Translations under genes and position numbers: made by a program
Notes under the pieces: model-generated
Database searches by the model: none
Told to the model about the DNA's origin: nothing
Seen by the model: the letters and a program-made list of their open reading frames with translations, nothing else
Shown here: positions 1-7,115 of the stretch, piece by piece
Position numbering within the stretch: position 1 is the first letter of the stretch
How the letters are laid out: each line of letters starts with the position of its first letter
Assembly: GCA_045105075.1 (NCBI GenBank)
Contig: JBGCDD010000018.1
Location: 1 to 10,752, forward strand
Direction: 5' to 3'
DNA: 10,752 nt
Source: JBGCDD01 sp045105075
Lineage (GTDB): Bacteria > Pseudomonadota > Alphaproteobacteria > Rhodobacterales > Rhodobacteraceae

Positions 1-116
1 AGACTGTCGGCCACCGGATTGAGCAGCCCGACCACCATGAAAGCGCCCATTCCAATGACGAAATTGGCAGCAGACAAAGTGGGGATCAGAAGGGGGCTGG
101 ACGGATGCACGCTCAT
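1..116 (-). CDS. MFS-type transporter, N-terminal fragment (runs off left edge)
   Basis: Reading the minus strand from the ATG at 116-114 gives 38 complete codons without a stop before the window edge. The peptide begins MSVHPSSPLLIPTLSAANFV and continues with a hydrophobic stretch (about residues 14-33) containing FVIGMGAFMVVGLL followed by NPVADS. This is the usual first transmembrane helix of bacterial major facilitator superfamily drug or sugar efflux carriers, where a conserved Gly/Pro-containing motif follows helix 1. The protein would sit in the inner membrane and exchange or export a small solute, but the substrate cannot be told from this fragment. No strong ribosome-binding site precedes the ATG. 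It is divergent from the dioxygenase gene starting at 189, with 72 bases between them. Family assignment rests on one helix only. Confidence 0.55.
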   Translation of the reverse strand, partial: MSVHPSSPLLIPTLSAANFVIGMGAFMVVGLLNPVADS

Positions 117-175
117 TGGGCAAAGCTAGCGCGGCGCATCAGCCTCGGCCACCCGAAATGCGCCACAGCGCGCGC

Positions 176-182
176 GAGAGGA
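176..182 (+). promoter_or_regulatory. Ribosome-binding site that decides the dioxygenase start
   Basis: GAGAGGA lies six bases before the ATG at 189. The reading frame is open further upstream to an ATG at 105, but that ATG has no such site and would overlap the start of the divergent transporter gene (116). The protein upstream of 189 is also arginine-rich and unlike the family. Confidence 0.6.
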
Positions 183-188
183 CAAAAG

Positions 189-1001
189 ATGCAGGTGAAA
201 AAATTGGCCGGCCATGTCGGCGCCGAGCTTGGCGGGATTGATCTGGCGACCCTGTCAGATGCTGGTTTCGAAGATTTACGCGCTGCGCTTTTTGCTCATG
301 GCGTGGTGGCGATCCGGGATCAAGCGCTGAGTGAGGACGCACATATCGCGCTGGCCGAACGATTTGGCGAGATCGATGTGAACCGCTTTTTCACACCTGT
401 GGCCAGCCATCCGCAGATCGCCGAGGTGCGCACCAAGCCGGGCATGTCGGCAGTGATTGGCGGCACCTGGCACACTGATCACTCCTACGATCCGGCGCCT
501 GCGATGTGTTCTATTCTGGTGGCGCGCGATCTGCCGCCCTATGGCGGTGACACGTTGTTTGCCAGCATGGCGGCGGCCTGCACTGCGCTGTCACCGGGGT
601 TGCGCGCCACATTGGCGACGATGTCGGCCTGGCACAGCGATGGCAGCTTTGCCGACTCCAAGCTGGGTTTGAACAAAGACGCCAGCGCCTTTCGCGCACC
701 GTCCTTGCATCCTGTCATCATCGCACACCCTACGACGGGGACTTCAACGCTTTACGTAAACGGCGATTTCACCACCCATTTTGACGGCTGGACGGCGCAG
801 GAATCGGCGCCTTTGCTGGGCTATCTTTACCAATTTTGCACCCAGCCGCCGCTGACCTGCCGGATTTCTTACGCGCCGGGCACTGTGGTGATCTGGGACA
901 ATCGGCTGGTGCAGCATTTTGCCAGCGCGGACTATCTGGGCCATGACCGGCTGATGCACCGGATCACAGTCAAAGGCGTGCCGCTGAGCGCCGCGGACTA
1001 G
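189..1001 (+). CDS. TauD/TfdA-family 2-oxoglutarate- and Fe(II)-dependent dioxygenase
   Basis: A 270-residue cytoplasmic non-heme iron enzyme of the family that couples decarboxylation of 2-oxoglutarate to hydroxylation of a substrate (taurine in TauD, phenoxyacetates in TfdA). The start at 189 gives a length close to E. coli TauD (283 residues). The iron ligands are visible: His95 and Asp97 in GTWHTDHSY, and His243 in DNRLVQHF. Arg254 and Arg258 in the following DRLMHR correspond to the 2-oxoglutarate carboxylate-binding arginines of TauD. GGDTLF at 119-124 is another family signature. The gene is convergent with fpr and its TAG shares bases with the fpr stop. Because it borders a sulfite-reduction operon, a sulfonate substrate that would release sulfite is plausible. 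The substrate is not readable from sequence and related enzymes act on many compounds. Confidence 0.88.
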   Translation: MQVKKLAGHVGAELGGIDLATLSDAGFEDLRAALFAHGVVAIRDQALSEDAHIALAERFGEIDVNRFFTPVASHPQIAEVRTKPGMSAVIGGTWHTDHSYDPAPAMCSILVARDLPPYGGDTLFASMAAACTALSPGLRATLATMSAWHSDGSFADSKLGLNKDASAFRAPSLHPVIIAHPTTGTSTLYVNGDFTTHFDGWTAQESAPLLGYLYQFCTQPPLTCRISYAPGTVVIWDNRLVQHFASADYLGHDRLMHRITVKGVPLSAAD

Positions 1002-1846
1002 TCGAGAAAGGCTTTTTCCACCACGTATTGCGCAGGCTTTGAATTGGCGCCTTCCTCTAGCCCGTAACCTTCCAAAAGCGCTTTGATATCGAGGTTAAAG
1101 GCCAGGTTGCCGCAGATCATCGCGCGGTCGGTGTCCGGGCTGATCGGAGCAACATCCAGATCGGTATAAACCTCGCCCGAACGCATCAGATCAGTGATGC
1201 GCCCCATCTTGGGGCTGTCTTCGCGGGTTGTCGTTGGGTAATACCGCAGCTTGTCGGCAAAGCCGTCGCCGATCAGTTCCGCCAACATCTCGTCATTGCG
1301 GATGTCGTCGATCAGCTGGGCGCCGTAAGCCAGCTCGCCGACTTCACGGCAGGTGTGGGTGATGATGACCTCGTCGTAATCTTCATAGGTTTGCGGCTCG
1401 CGCAGCAGGCTGGCAAAAGGCGCAAAACCGGTGCCGGTGGCAAACAGCCACAGCCGTTTGCCCGGGATCAGCGCGTCATGCACCAACGTGCCCACGGGTT
1501 TGGGGCGCAAAATGATCTGATCGCCCGGTTCGATATGTTGCAACCGCGAGGTCAGCGGGCCGTCTTGGACCTTGATCGAATAGAATTCCAGTTCGTCATC
1601 CCAGGCGGGCGAGGCGATGGAATAGGCGCGCAAAAGCGGCTTTTGCTTGCCGGTTTTCGGGTCCGGTTCGCCCATCAGCCCGATCATCACAAACTCGCCC
1701 GAGCGGAATCGCAGCGTGGCCGGGCGGGCGACGCGGAAGGAAAACAGCCTGTCGGTCCAGTGTTTCACGGAGGTGACGGTTTGGGCGTCGGGCAGGGTCG
1801 GGGTTTTTACAGGCGTCGCGTCGGTCAATTTGGGATGCTCGGTCAT
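998..1846 (-). CDS. fpr: Ferredoxin--NADP(+) reductase, bacterial Fpr type
   Basis: A 282-residue soluble FAD enzyme that passes electrons between NADPH and ferredoxin or flavodoxin. An N-terminal FAD-binding barrel carries the signature RAYSIAS at residues 73-79. The NADP-binding domain carries ATGTGFAPF at 136-144 and CGN at 245-247. The protein ends in VVEKAFLD, an extended C-terminal tail with an aromatic residue as in bacterial Fpr enzymes, unlike the terminal Tyr of plastid forms. It is somewhat longer than the usual 250-270 residues, mainly through a polar N-terminal extension of about 20 residues. It follows the sulfate-reduction genes in the same direction after 109 bases, so its likely job is to feed reduced ferredoxin to the sulfite reductase, for which no CysJ flavoprotein is seen here. 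The ribosome-binding site is weak. A hairpin and an FNR-like box lie upstream, suggesting separate expression. Confidence 0.92.
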   Translation of the reverse strand: MTEHPKLTDATPVKTPTLPDAQTVTSVKHWTDRLFSFRVARPATLRFRSGEFVMIGLMGEPDPKTGKQKPLLRAYSIASPAWDDELEFYSIKVQDGPLTSRLQHIEPGDQIILRPKPVGTLVHDALIPGKRLWLFATGTGFAPFASLLREPQTYEDYDEVIITHTCREVGELAYGAQLIDDIRNDEMLAELIGDGFADKLRYYPTTTREDSPKMGRITDLMRSGEVYTDLDVAPISPDTDRAMICGNLAFNLDIKALLEGYGLEEGANSKPAQYVVEKAFLD

Positions 1847-1889
1847 GGTTTCACTGCCGGGTTTGTGCCCGACACCTTTTCAGTAGTCT

Positions 1890-1903
1890 TTGATTAAGAT
1901 CAG
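1890..1903. promoter_or_regulatory. Candidate FNR/FnrL-type box upstream of fpr
   Basis: TTGAT-TAAG-ATCAG matches the known FNR-family consensus TTGAT-N4-ATCAA at nine of ten defined bases. Its centre is about 50 bases upstream of the fpr start codon, in non-coding sequence. No convincing -10/-35 pair could be placed beside it, so whether it would activate or repress is open. Confidence 0.35.
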
Positions 1904-1913
1904 GGGAAGGGGG

Positions 1914-1938
1914 GATTGGCGCGTCGATGGCGCCAATC
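1914..1938 (-). terminator. Perfect 9-bp hairpin between the DUF934 gene and fpr; weak terminator or attenuator
   Basis: GATTGGCGC (1914-1922) and GCGCCAATC (1930-1938) are exact reverse complements separated by seven bases. The hairpin begins 17 bases after the DUF934 stop codon. On the transcribed minus strand it is followed by a C-rich pyrimidine run (CCCCCTTCCCC) rather than a T-tract, so it is not a classical intrinsic terminator. It could reduce read-through into fpr or act as a 3' stabilising stem. Confidence 0.45.
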
Positions 1939-1955
1939 GTGCCGATGCAACCGTG

Positions 1956-2360
1956 TTAGCCGCGCAAACGGGCTTGGTAATCGTTTTGGCGCCAGTCTGC
2001 GCGGGCGAGCCATTGATCTTCGGGCTGACGCGCGGCAAGGGCGGCATCGATTTCGACTTCGTCAAAACCAGAGCGGCGCGCCATGGCGTATTGATCGGCC
2101 AGAACGTGCCCGGCGGCGCGCAACCGACCTGTGTAACCCGCCTGGCGCAGGCGGCGGGCCAGCGTAAAGCCGCGCCCATCGGCAAAGCTGGGAAACTGGA
2201 TGCGAATGATTGCGGCGTTTTGCGCGCGCGCGATCAGCTGGTCGGGGTCGGCATCGGGTGCCACGTCAAGGGCAGCAACATCATTGGCAGTGTCGAGCGG
2301 AGAAAACCCGCCGTTCCAGTCGTCCGGGGCAAAGCCGGTGTCGGTGACAAGGGTGGTCAT
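1956..2360 (-). CDS. DUF934 protein of the sulfite-reduction operon
   Basis: A 134-residue protein of the DUF934 family, found next to cysI and cysH in many proteobacteria and often annotated as an oxidoreductase of sulfite reduction, although I know of no demonstrated activity. The family signature is clear: IQFPSFADGRGFTLARRLR at about residues 54-72, followed by ADQY at 88-91. There is no signal peptide, membrane segment or cysteine, so a direct role as a thiol or iron-sulfur redox protein is unlikely. The start at 2360 is chosen because AAGGAG lies seven bases upstream and because its ATG overlaps the TGA of cysH in an ATGA junction, which suggests translational coupling. A longer in-frame version beginning at 2576 would lie inside cysH and lacks family resemblance. 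It is the last gene of the packed block. Confidence 0.88.
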   Translation of the reverse strand: MTTLVTDTGFAPDDWNGGFSPLDTANDVAALDVAPDADPDQLIARAQNAAIIRIQFPSFADGRGFTLARRLRQAGYTGRLRAAGHVLADQYAMARRSGFDEVEIDAALAARQPEDQWLARADWRQNDYQARLRG

Positions 2361-3096
2361 GTGTAGTCTCCTTGGCGGATCAGTTTGCCGTTCACAAAAT
2401 GCAGACCGCATTCGTCTTTGTCCGTGTTGCGCCAGCGCCCGGCACGGGGGTCTTCGCCTGTGGCGACCGGAGTTGTGCAAGGTTGGCAGCCGATGGAGGG
2501 ATAGCCTTTTGCCACCAGCGGATGCCGTGGCAGGCGGTTTTCCTCCATATAGGTTTGCACGTCGGTGGTGCTCCAATGGGCAAGGGGGTTGATCTTAAGC
2601 CGGTGGCCGGTTGGGTCGGGTTCGAAAAACGCCAGCGCCGCGCGGGTGCTGGATTGAAAACGTTTGCGTCCGGTGATCCACGCCGGATACCCCTTGAGAG
2701 CGGTGTTCAAAGGCCGGGTTTTGCGCAAGGTGCAGCAGGCATCGGGGTTGATTTTGTGCAAGCTGCCTTTGGGATCCTGCACGGCGATGTCGGGGCTGCG
2801 CAGGATTGTGATGTTTTGCAGATGCAACCGCTCGGCCAGCTCGTGCTGGTAGACAAGCGTTTGCGCAAACAGCATTTCAGTGTCGATGAACAGCACCGGG
2901 GCGGCGCGGTCGATGATGCTGAGCATATGCAGCAGTACCACCGATTGCGCGCCAAAGCTGGACACCAGCGCGCTGCGGTTTGCCAGCGCGTAAGCCATCA
3001 CAGACGTGGCGCTGTGATGGGCAAAGCGGTTGTTCAGGCGGGCGGCTTTTTGGCCAAGCGGCCCTCCGGGGGGAGTTTTCTGGGAAAGATGAAGGC

Positions 3097-3100
<4 letters not shown>
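2357..3100 (-). CDS. cysH: Assimilatory APS/PAPS reductase (thioredoxin-dependent)
   Basis: A 247-residue cytoplasmic enzyme that reduces adenylyl sulfate or phosphoadenylyl sulfate to sulfite. The nucleotide-binding PP-loop-like motif is SSFGAQSVVLLHM (47-59). The paired cysteines Cys122-Cys123 (DACCTLRK) and Cys205/Cys208 (GCQPC) are the four [4Fe-4S] ligands of the APS-reductase type, so APS rather than PAPS is the likelier substrate and no APS kinase would be required. ECGLH at 230-234 carries the catalytic cysteine Cys231. The ATG overlaps the TGA of the upstream reductase gene (ATGA) and there is no ribosome-binding site of its own, so it is probably translated by coupling. Residues 2-13 are encoded by sequence resembling a dispersed intergenic repeat (see 3064-3093), which makes the N-terminus unusual. 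The core begins near residue 18. Confidence 0.94.
3064..3093 (+). repeat. Repeat copy A: CTCC-N4-GGAGTTT-N5-GAAAGATGAA, inside the 5' end of cysH
   Basis: The sequence shares GGAGTTT, an identical 5-base spacer length and GAAAGATGAA with the element after the Lrp-type gene at 7082-7110. Both copies also carry CTCC a few bases before GGAG, forming a small inverted repeat. This copy is read on the plus strand, antisense to cysH, and supplies cysH codons 3-13. Confidence 0.55.
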
Positions 3101-4741
<1,641 letters not shown>

Positions 4742-4749
<8 letters not shown>

Positions 4750-5047
4750 TTTGGGTTTCCTGTTTGCCGTGGGCGAGGTTTGAGGGGCCTTTGCGGCGGA
4801 AGTCTTCGCGAAAATGGGTGGGTTCGGGGCCAGCTGCGCCCGGGCGAATGTTGGCCAGATAAGCACCGACCAGTTTTTCAGGCTGTTGCTCGGCAAAGAG
4901 CAGGCGGAGTTGGGCGTCGGCCTCATCCGTCAGGATTTCGGCCTCGGCCAGCACGCGGCTCCAGTGGTCATCGGCGGTGAGGTAAATCACGTCGCCCTCG
5001 AGCAGATCCGAGGCGGTGACAACTTTGGGCGTGAAGGGGGCGGGCAT
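4742..5047 (-). CDS. DUF2849 protein, small partner of the sulfite-reduction operon
   Basis: A 101-residue protein of the DUF2849 family, which I know from alphaproteobacterial gene clusters between cysG and the siroheme sulfite reductase. Visible features are LLEGDVIYLT (16-25) with W29 shortly after, an acidic helix-forming middle, and the conserved-looking HFREDFRRKGPSN near residues 78-90. There is no cysteine, signal peptide or membrane segment, so it is probably a small soluble accessory factor and not a redox carrier. GGAG lies eight bases before its ATG. The ATG shares one base with the cysG stop (TGATG), and its own stop lies eight bases inside the reductase gene, so translation is probably coupled on both sides. 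A role in assembling or loading the reductase is inference from position only. Confidence 0.85.
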
Positions 5048-6438
5048 CAGGCAAGCTCCTGTTTCAGGTTGGGCAAGATGTGAGCAGCGGCGCGAGGCGC
5101 GAGACCGAGGATTGTGAGGGCGGGGCCATCGAGATCGGCGGCGGCGAGATCGGCGGCCAAAGTGGCCAATGTCGTGGACAAGATGCGTTGATCTGGGCGC
5201 GACGCGTTCTCAATGATGCTGAGCGGTGCGGCCGGCGACGCGCCGTGCATCAACAGCCGGCCTTGCACGAAACGCGCCGATTTCTTGCCCATGTAGATCG
5301 CCGCGACCTCGTTTTGGCGGGCCAGAGCGGACCAGTCGTGATCAGCAAAGCCTTTCATGTCGTGCCCGGTCAGAAACCGCACCGAGGCGTTGCGGCCGCG
5401 TCGGGTCAGGCTTTGACCTATGCTGGCGACAGCAGCAGAGGCGGCGGTGATGCCCGGCACAATGTTCCAGGCGATCTGGGCCGCGTCGCAGGCGTCGATT
5501 TCTTCATCGAGGCGGCCAAACACTGTGGCATCGCCGGATTTCAGGCGCACGATCTGGGCGCCACTTTCGCCGTGTTCCACCAGCAGCGCATTGATGCGGG
5601 ATTGCGGGGTGGAGGGGCCAAAGCCCTCTTTGCCAACATCGATCATGATGGCTTCACGGCGCGCCAGTTCCAGAATCTCGGGCGTGATCAGGCGGTCATA
5701 GATCACCACGTCGGCCTCGTCCAAAGCGCGCCGGGCCTTGAGGGTGAGCAGTTCGGGATCACCGGGGCCGGCGCCAACAAAAGCCACATGGCCGGGGCGG
5801 GTTTTGGTGTTGAGGTGATCGGCAAGCAGGTCATCGAGCGCTGGGACCACGGCATCTTGGCCTGTGGCGATCGCTTTGGGGCCAGTGTTGAAGTAGTATT
5901 CACGCCAGAAATCGCGCCGTTTGCGCCCCATTGGCAAGGCTTCCGCCATTTTGCGAAAGGTTTTCCCGATGCGCGCCAAGGGACCGAGGCTGGCGGGCAG
6001 GCGGGCTTCCAGATCGGCCTTGATGGCGCGGGCCAGCACCGGAGCTGCGCCTTCGGTGCCGATGGCGATGGTGACTGGATCGCGGTCGACGATGGCGGGG
6101 GTGATGAATTGACTGTCGGCCAGATTGTCGACGATGTTGACCAAGGCCCCATCCGCGCGCGCCATTGCGGCGGTTTGGGCGTCGATCTGAGGGCTTTCAT
6201 CGGCGGCGTAGACCAGTTTGGCGCACATCGCGTCACCGGGTTCAAACGCGCGGGTGTGCAGAGTGAGTTTGTTCTGGTCGGCCCAAGCTGTGATCTCGGG
6301 CGCTGGGGTGTGCGCGAAGACGGTGATGTGGGCTTTGGTTTTCAACAGCAAGCGGAGTTTGGCCAGTGCTGCGTCGCCGCCCCCGGATAGCACCACACGG
6401 TGGCCTGCAAGGTCGAGGAAGATCGGAAAATGTTGCAT
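5047..6438 (-). CDS. cysG: Trifunctional siroheme synthase (methyltransferase/dehydrogenase/ferrochelatase)
   Basis: A 463-residue cytoplasmic enzyme making siroheme from uroporphyrinogen III for the downstream reductase. The N-terminal dehydrogenase/ferrochelatase half has an NAD-binding turn SGGGDAALAKLRLLL (18-32) and NIVDN, whose Asp104 matches the essential Asp104 of enterobacterial CysG. The C-terminal uroporphyrinogen-III methyltransferase half starts with VGAGPGDPELLTLKA (221-235). Asp248 and Lys270 fall at the same numbers as the catalytic residues of E. coli CysG, and GDATVFGR (302-309) and VPGITAASAA (327-336) are family signatures. Length equals the usual 457-470. The residue aligned with the regulatory Ser128 of Salmonella CysG appears to be Thr128. 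AAAGG lies eight bases before the start. It is the first gene of the operon, divergent from the Lrp-type regulator. Confidence 0.96.
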   Translation of the reverse strand: MQHFPIFLDLAGHRVVLSGGGDAALAKLRLLLKTKAHITVFAHTPAPEITAWADQNKLTLHTRAFEPGDAMCAKLVYAADESPQIDAQTAAMARADGALVNIVDNLADSQFITPAIVDRDPVTIAIGTEGAAPVLARAIKADLEARLPASLGPLARIGKTFRKMAEALPMGRKRRDFWREYYFNTGPKAIATGQDAVVPALDDLLADHLNTKTRPGHVAFVGAGPGDPELLTLKARRALDEADVVIYDRLITPEILELARREAIMIDVGKEGFGPSTPQSRINALLVEHGESGAQIVRLKSGDATVFGRLDEEIDACDAAQIAWNIVPGITAASAAVASIGQSLTRRGRNASVRFLTGHDMKGFADHDWSALARQNEVAAIYMGKKSARFVQGRLLMHGASPAAPLSIIENASRPDQRILSTTLATLAADLAAADLDGPALTILGLAPRAAAHILPNLKQELA

Positions 6439-6459
6439 GGCGTGGGCCTTTGTGGCTGT

Positions 6460-6488
6460 TTGACTTGATCCTCAATATAGGAAATAAT
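6460..6488 (+). promoter_or_regulatory. Candidate sigma-70-type promoter for the Lrp-type regulator
   Basis: TTGACT (6460-6465) and AATAAT (6483-6488) each match the housekeeping hexamers at five of six bases with a 17-base spacer. Transcription would start near 6495, leaving a leader of about 90 bases that contains both palindromes listed below. Confidence 0.45.
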
Positions 6489-6503
6489 TCTGCCTGTTGC
6501 CTA
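6474..6503 (-). promoter_or_regulatory. Candidate promoter for the cysG operon
   Basis: On the minus strand TAGGCA (-35, four of six bases) and TATATT (-10, five of six) are 18 bases apart. Transcription would start about 28 bases before the cysG ATG. It overlaps the opposing promoter candidate at 6460-6488, and its -35 element overlaps the CTATG...CATAG inverted repeat. Confidence 0.4.
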
Positions 6504-6516
6504 TGGGGTGGCATAG
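6501..6516. promoter_or_regulatory. Inverted repeat CTATG-N6-CATAG, candidate operator
   Basis: The two five-base arms are exact reverse complements. The site overlaps the -35 element proposed for cysG and lies upstream of the Lrp-type gene. Its size and AT-bearing arms suit an Lrp/AsnC dimer, but the family's sites are too degenerate to assign by eye. Confidence 0.4.
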
Positions 6517-6520
6517 ATAA

Positions 6521-6532
6521 GAACATATGTTC
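6521..6532. promoter_or_regulatory. Perfect 12-base palindrome GAACATATGTTC, candidate operator
   Basis: An exact palindrome in the cysG/Lrp intergenic region, four bases after the inverted repeat at 6501-6516 and about 20 bases centre to centre from it, roughly two helical turns. Two sites on one DNA face would suit cooperative binding by an oligomeric Lrp-type protein. Confidence 0.45.
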
Positions 6533-6584
6533 CGCTCTGGAGCTCTATTTGCGGATTGGGTTCGTCTGAAGGGAGAAAAGGGGA

Positions 6585-7046
6585 ATGGCGATGCAGATAG
6601 ATGAGGTGGATCGGAAAATCCTGGCCGAGCTGCAGCGCGATGCCAGTCAATCTTTGGATGAAATTGCGCGTGCGGTGGGCAGTTCCAAGACGCCGGTTTG
6701 GAATCGCGTGCGCAAGTTGCGCGAGGCAGGCGTGATCGGGCGCCAGACGGTTGTGCTGGATGCTGAGGCGTTGGGATTTGAGGCGTGTTTCTTCGTTTTG
6801 ATCCGCACGTCAGAGCATGAGGCGGATTGGCAGGCGGCGTTTTTGAAAGCGTTGTTGGATCGCCCTGAAGTGCAAGAGGCGCATCGGTTGGCTGGTGATA
6901 TCGATTACATTCTGAAGGTGCGGGTCAAAAATGCGCGCGCCTATGATGCGTTTTATCAGGCGCTTATTTCAGAAGTGCGGGTGTTCAATGTGACAGCATT
7001 GTTGTCGATGGAGGAAATCAAATCGACCACGATGTTGCCGTTGTAG
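6585..7046 (+). CDS. Lrp/AsnC-family transcriptional regulator
   Basis: A 153-residue DNA-binding protein. The N-terminal winged helix-turn-helix runs from VDRKILAELQRDA (8-20) through LDEIARAVGSSKTPVWNRVRKLREAGVI (about 24-51). The C-terminal RAM ligand-binding domain (about 65-145) includes the GDIDYILKV stretch (104-112) that forms part of the effector site and the dimer or octamer core in the family. Two starts are possible: the ATG at 6585 with GAAGGGAG upstream, or the ATG at 6591 with AAGGGG seven bases upstream, differing by two residues. It is divergent from cysG and shares a control region with two palindromes, so control of the sulfate-reduction operon, perhaps in response to cysteine or another sulfur amino acid, is the natural hypothesis. 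The effector cannot be read from sequence. Confidence 0.93.
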   Translation: MAMQIDEVDRKILAELQRDASQSLDEIARAVGSSKTPVWNRVRKLREAGVIGRQTVVLDAEALGFEACFFVLIRTSEHEADWQAAFLKALLDRPEVQEAHRLAGDIDYILKVRVKNARAYDAFYQALISEVRVFNVTALLSMEEIKSTTMLPL

Positions 7047-7053
7047 GAAAGGT

Positions 7054-7100
7054 GGGGGCCAGCCCCCGTCGCCGGTGGCGACTCCCCCGGAGTTTATTTT
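7054..7100 (+). terminator. Double hairpin with T-tract, terminator of the Lrp-type gene
   Basis: Eight bases after the stop codon come GGGGGC/GCCCCC (7054-7067, two-base loop) and then GTCGCC/GGCGAC (7068-7082, three-base loop). The C-run at 7084-7088 could pair alternatively with the first G-run, enclosing the second stem. TTTATTTT follows at 7093-7100. It separates the regulator from the convergent P450 gene. Confidence 0.7.
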
Positions 7101-7110
7101 GAAAGATGAA
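7082..7110 (+). repeat. Repeat copy B: CTCC-N3-GGAGTTT-N5-GAAAGATGAA
   Basis: This is the 3' part of the terminator-like element after the Lrp-type gene. It shares GGAGTTT, spacer length and GAAAGATGAA with copy A at 3064-3093 (about 18 of 22 bases over 7089-7110). From memory, similar CCCCCGGAG...AAAGATGAA elements are frequent after genes in Rhodobacteraceae genomes. Confidence 0.55.
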
Positions 7111-7115
7111 AAGGG

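Noticed and set aside
5080..6390. A 436-codon open frame on the plus strand opposite cysG
   Set aside because: It lies entirely antisense to a siroheme synthase with all catalytic residues intact. Its product is Gly/Val/Asp-rich without domain signatures, as expected from the complement of GC-rich codons.
6466..6478. TTGATCCTCAATA as a second FNR box near cysG
   Set aside because: Only the left half-site matches; the right half has too few consensus bases.
6521..6532. GAACATATGTTC as an SOS (LexA) box
   Set aside because: It fits the Gram-positive GAAC-N4-GTTC pattern, but alphaproteobacterial LexA sites are GTTC-N7-GTTC direct repeats, and neither flanking gene is a DNA-repair gene.
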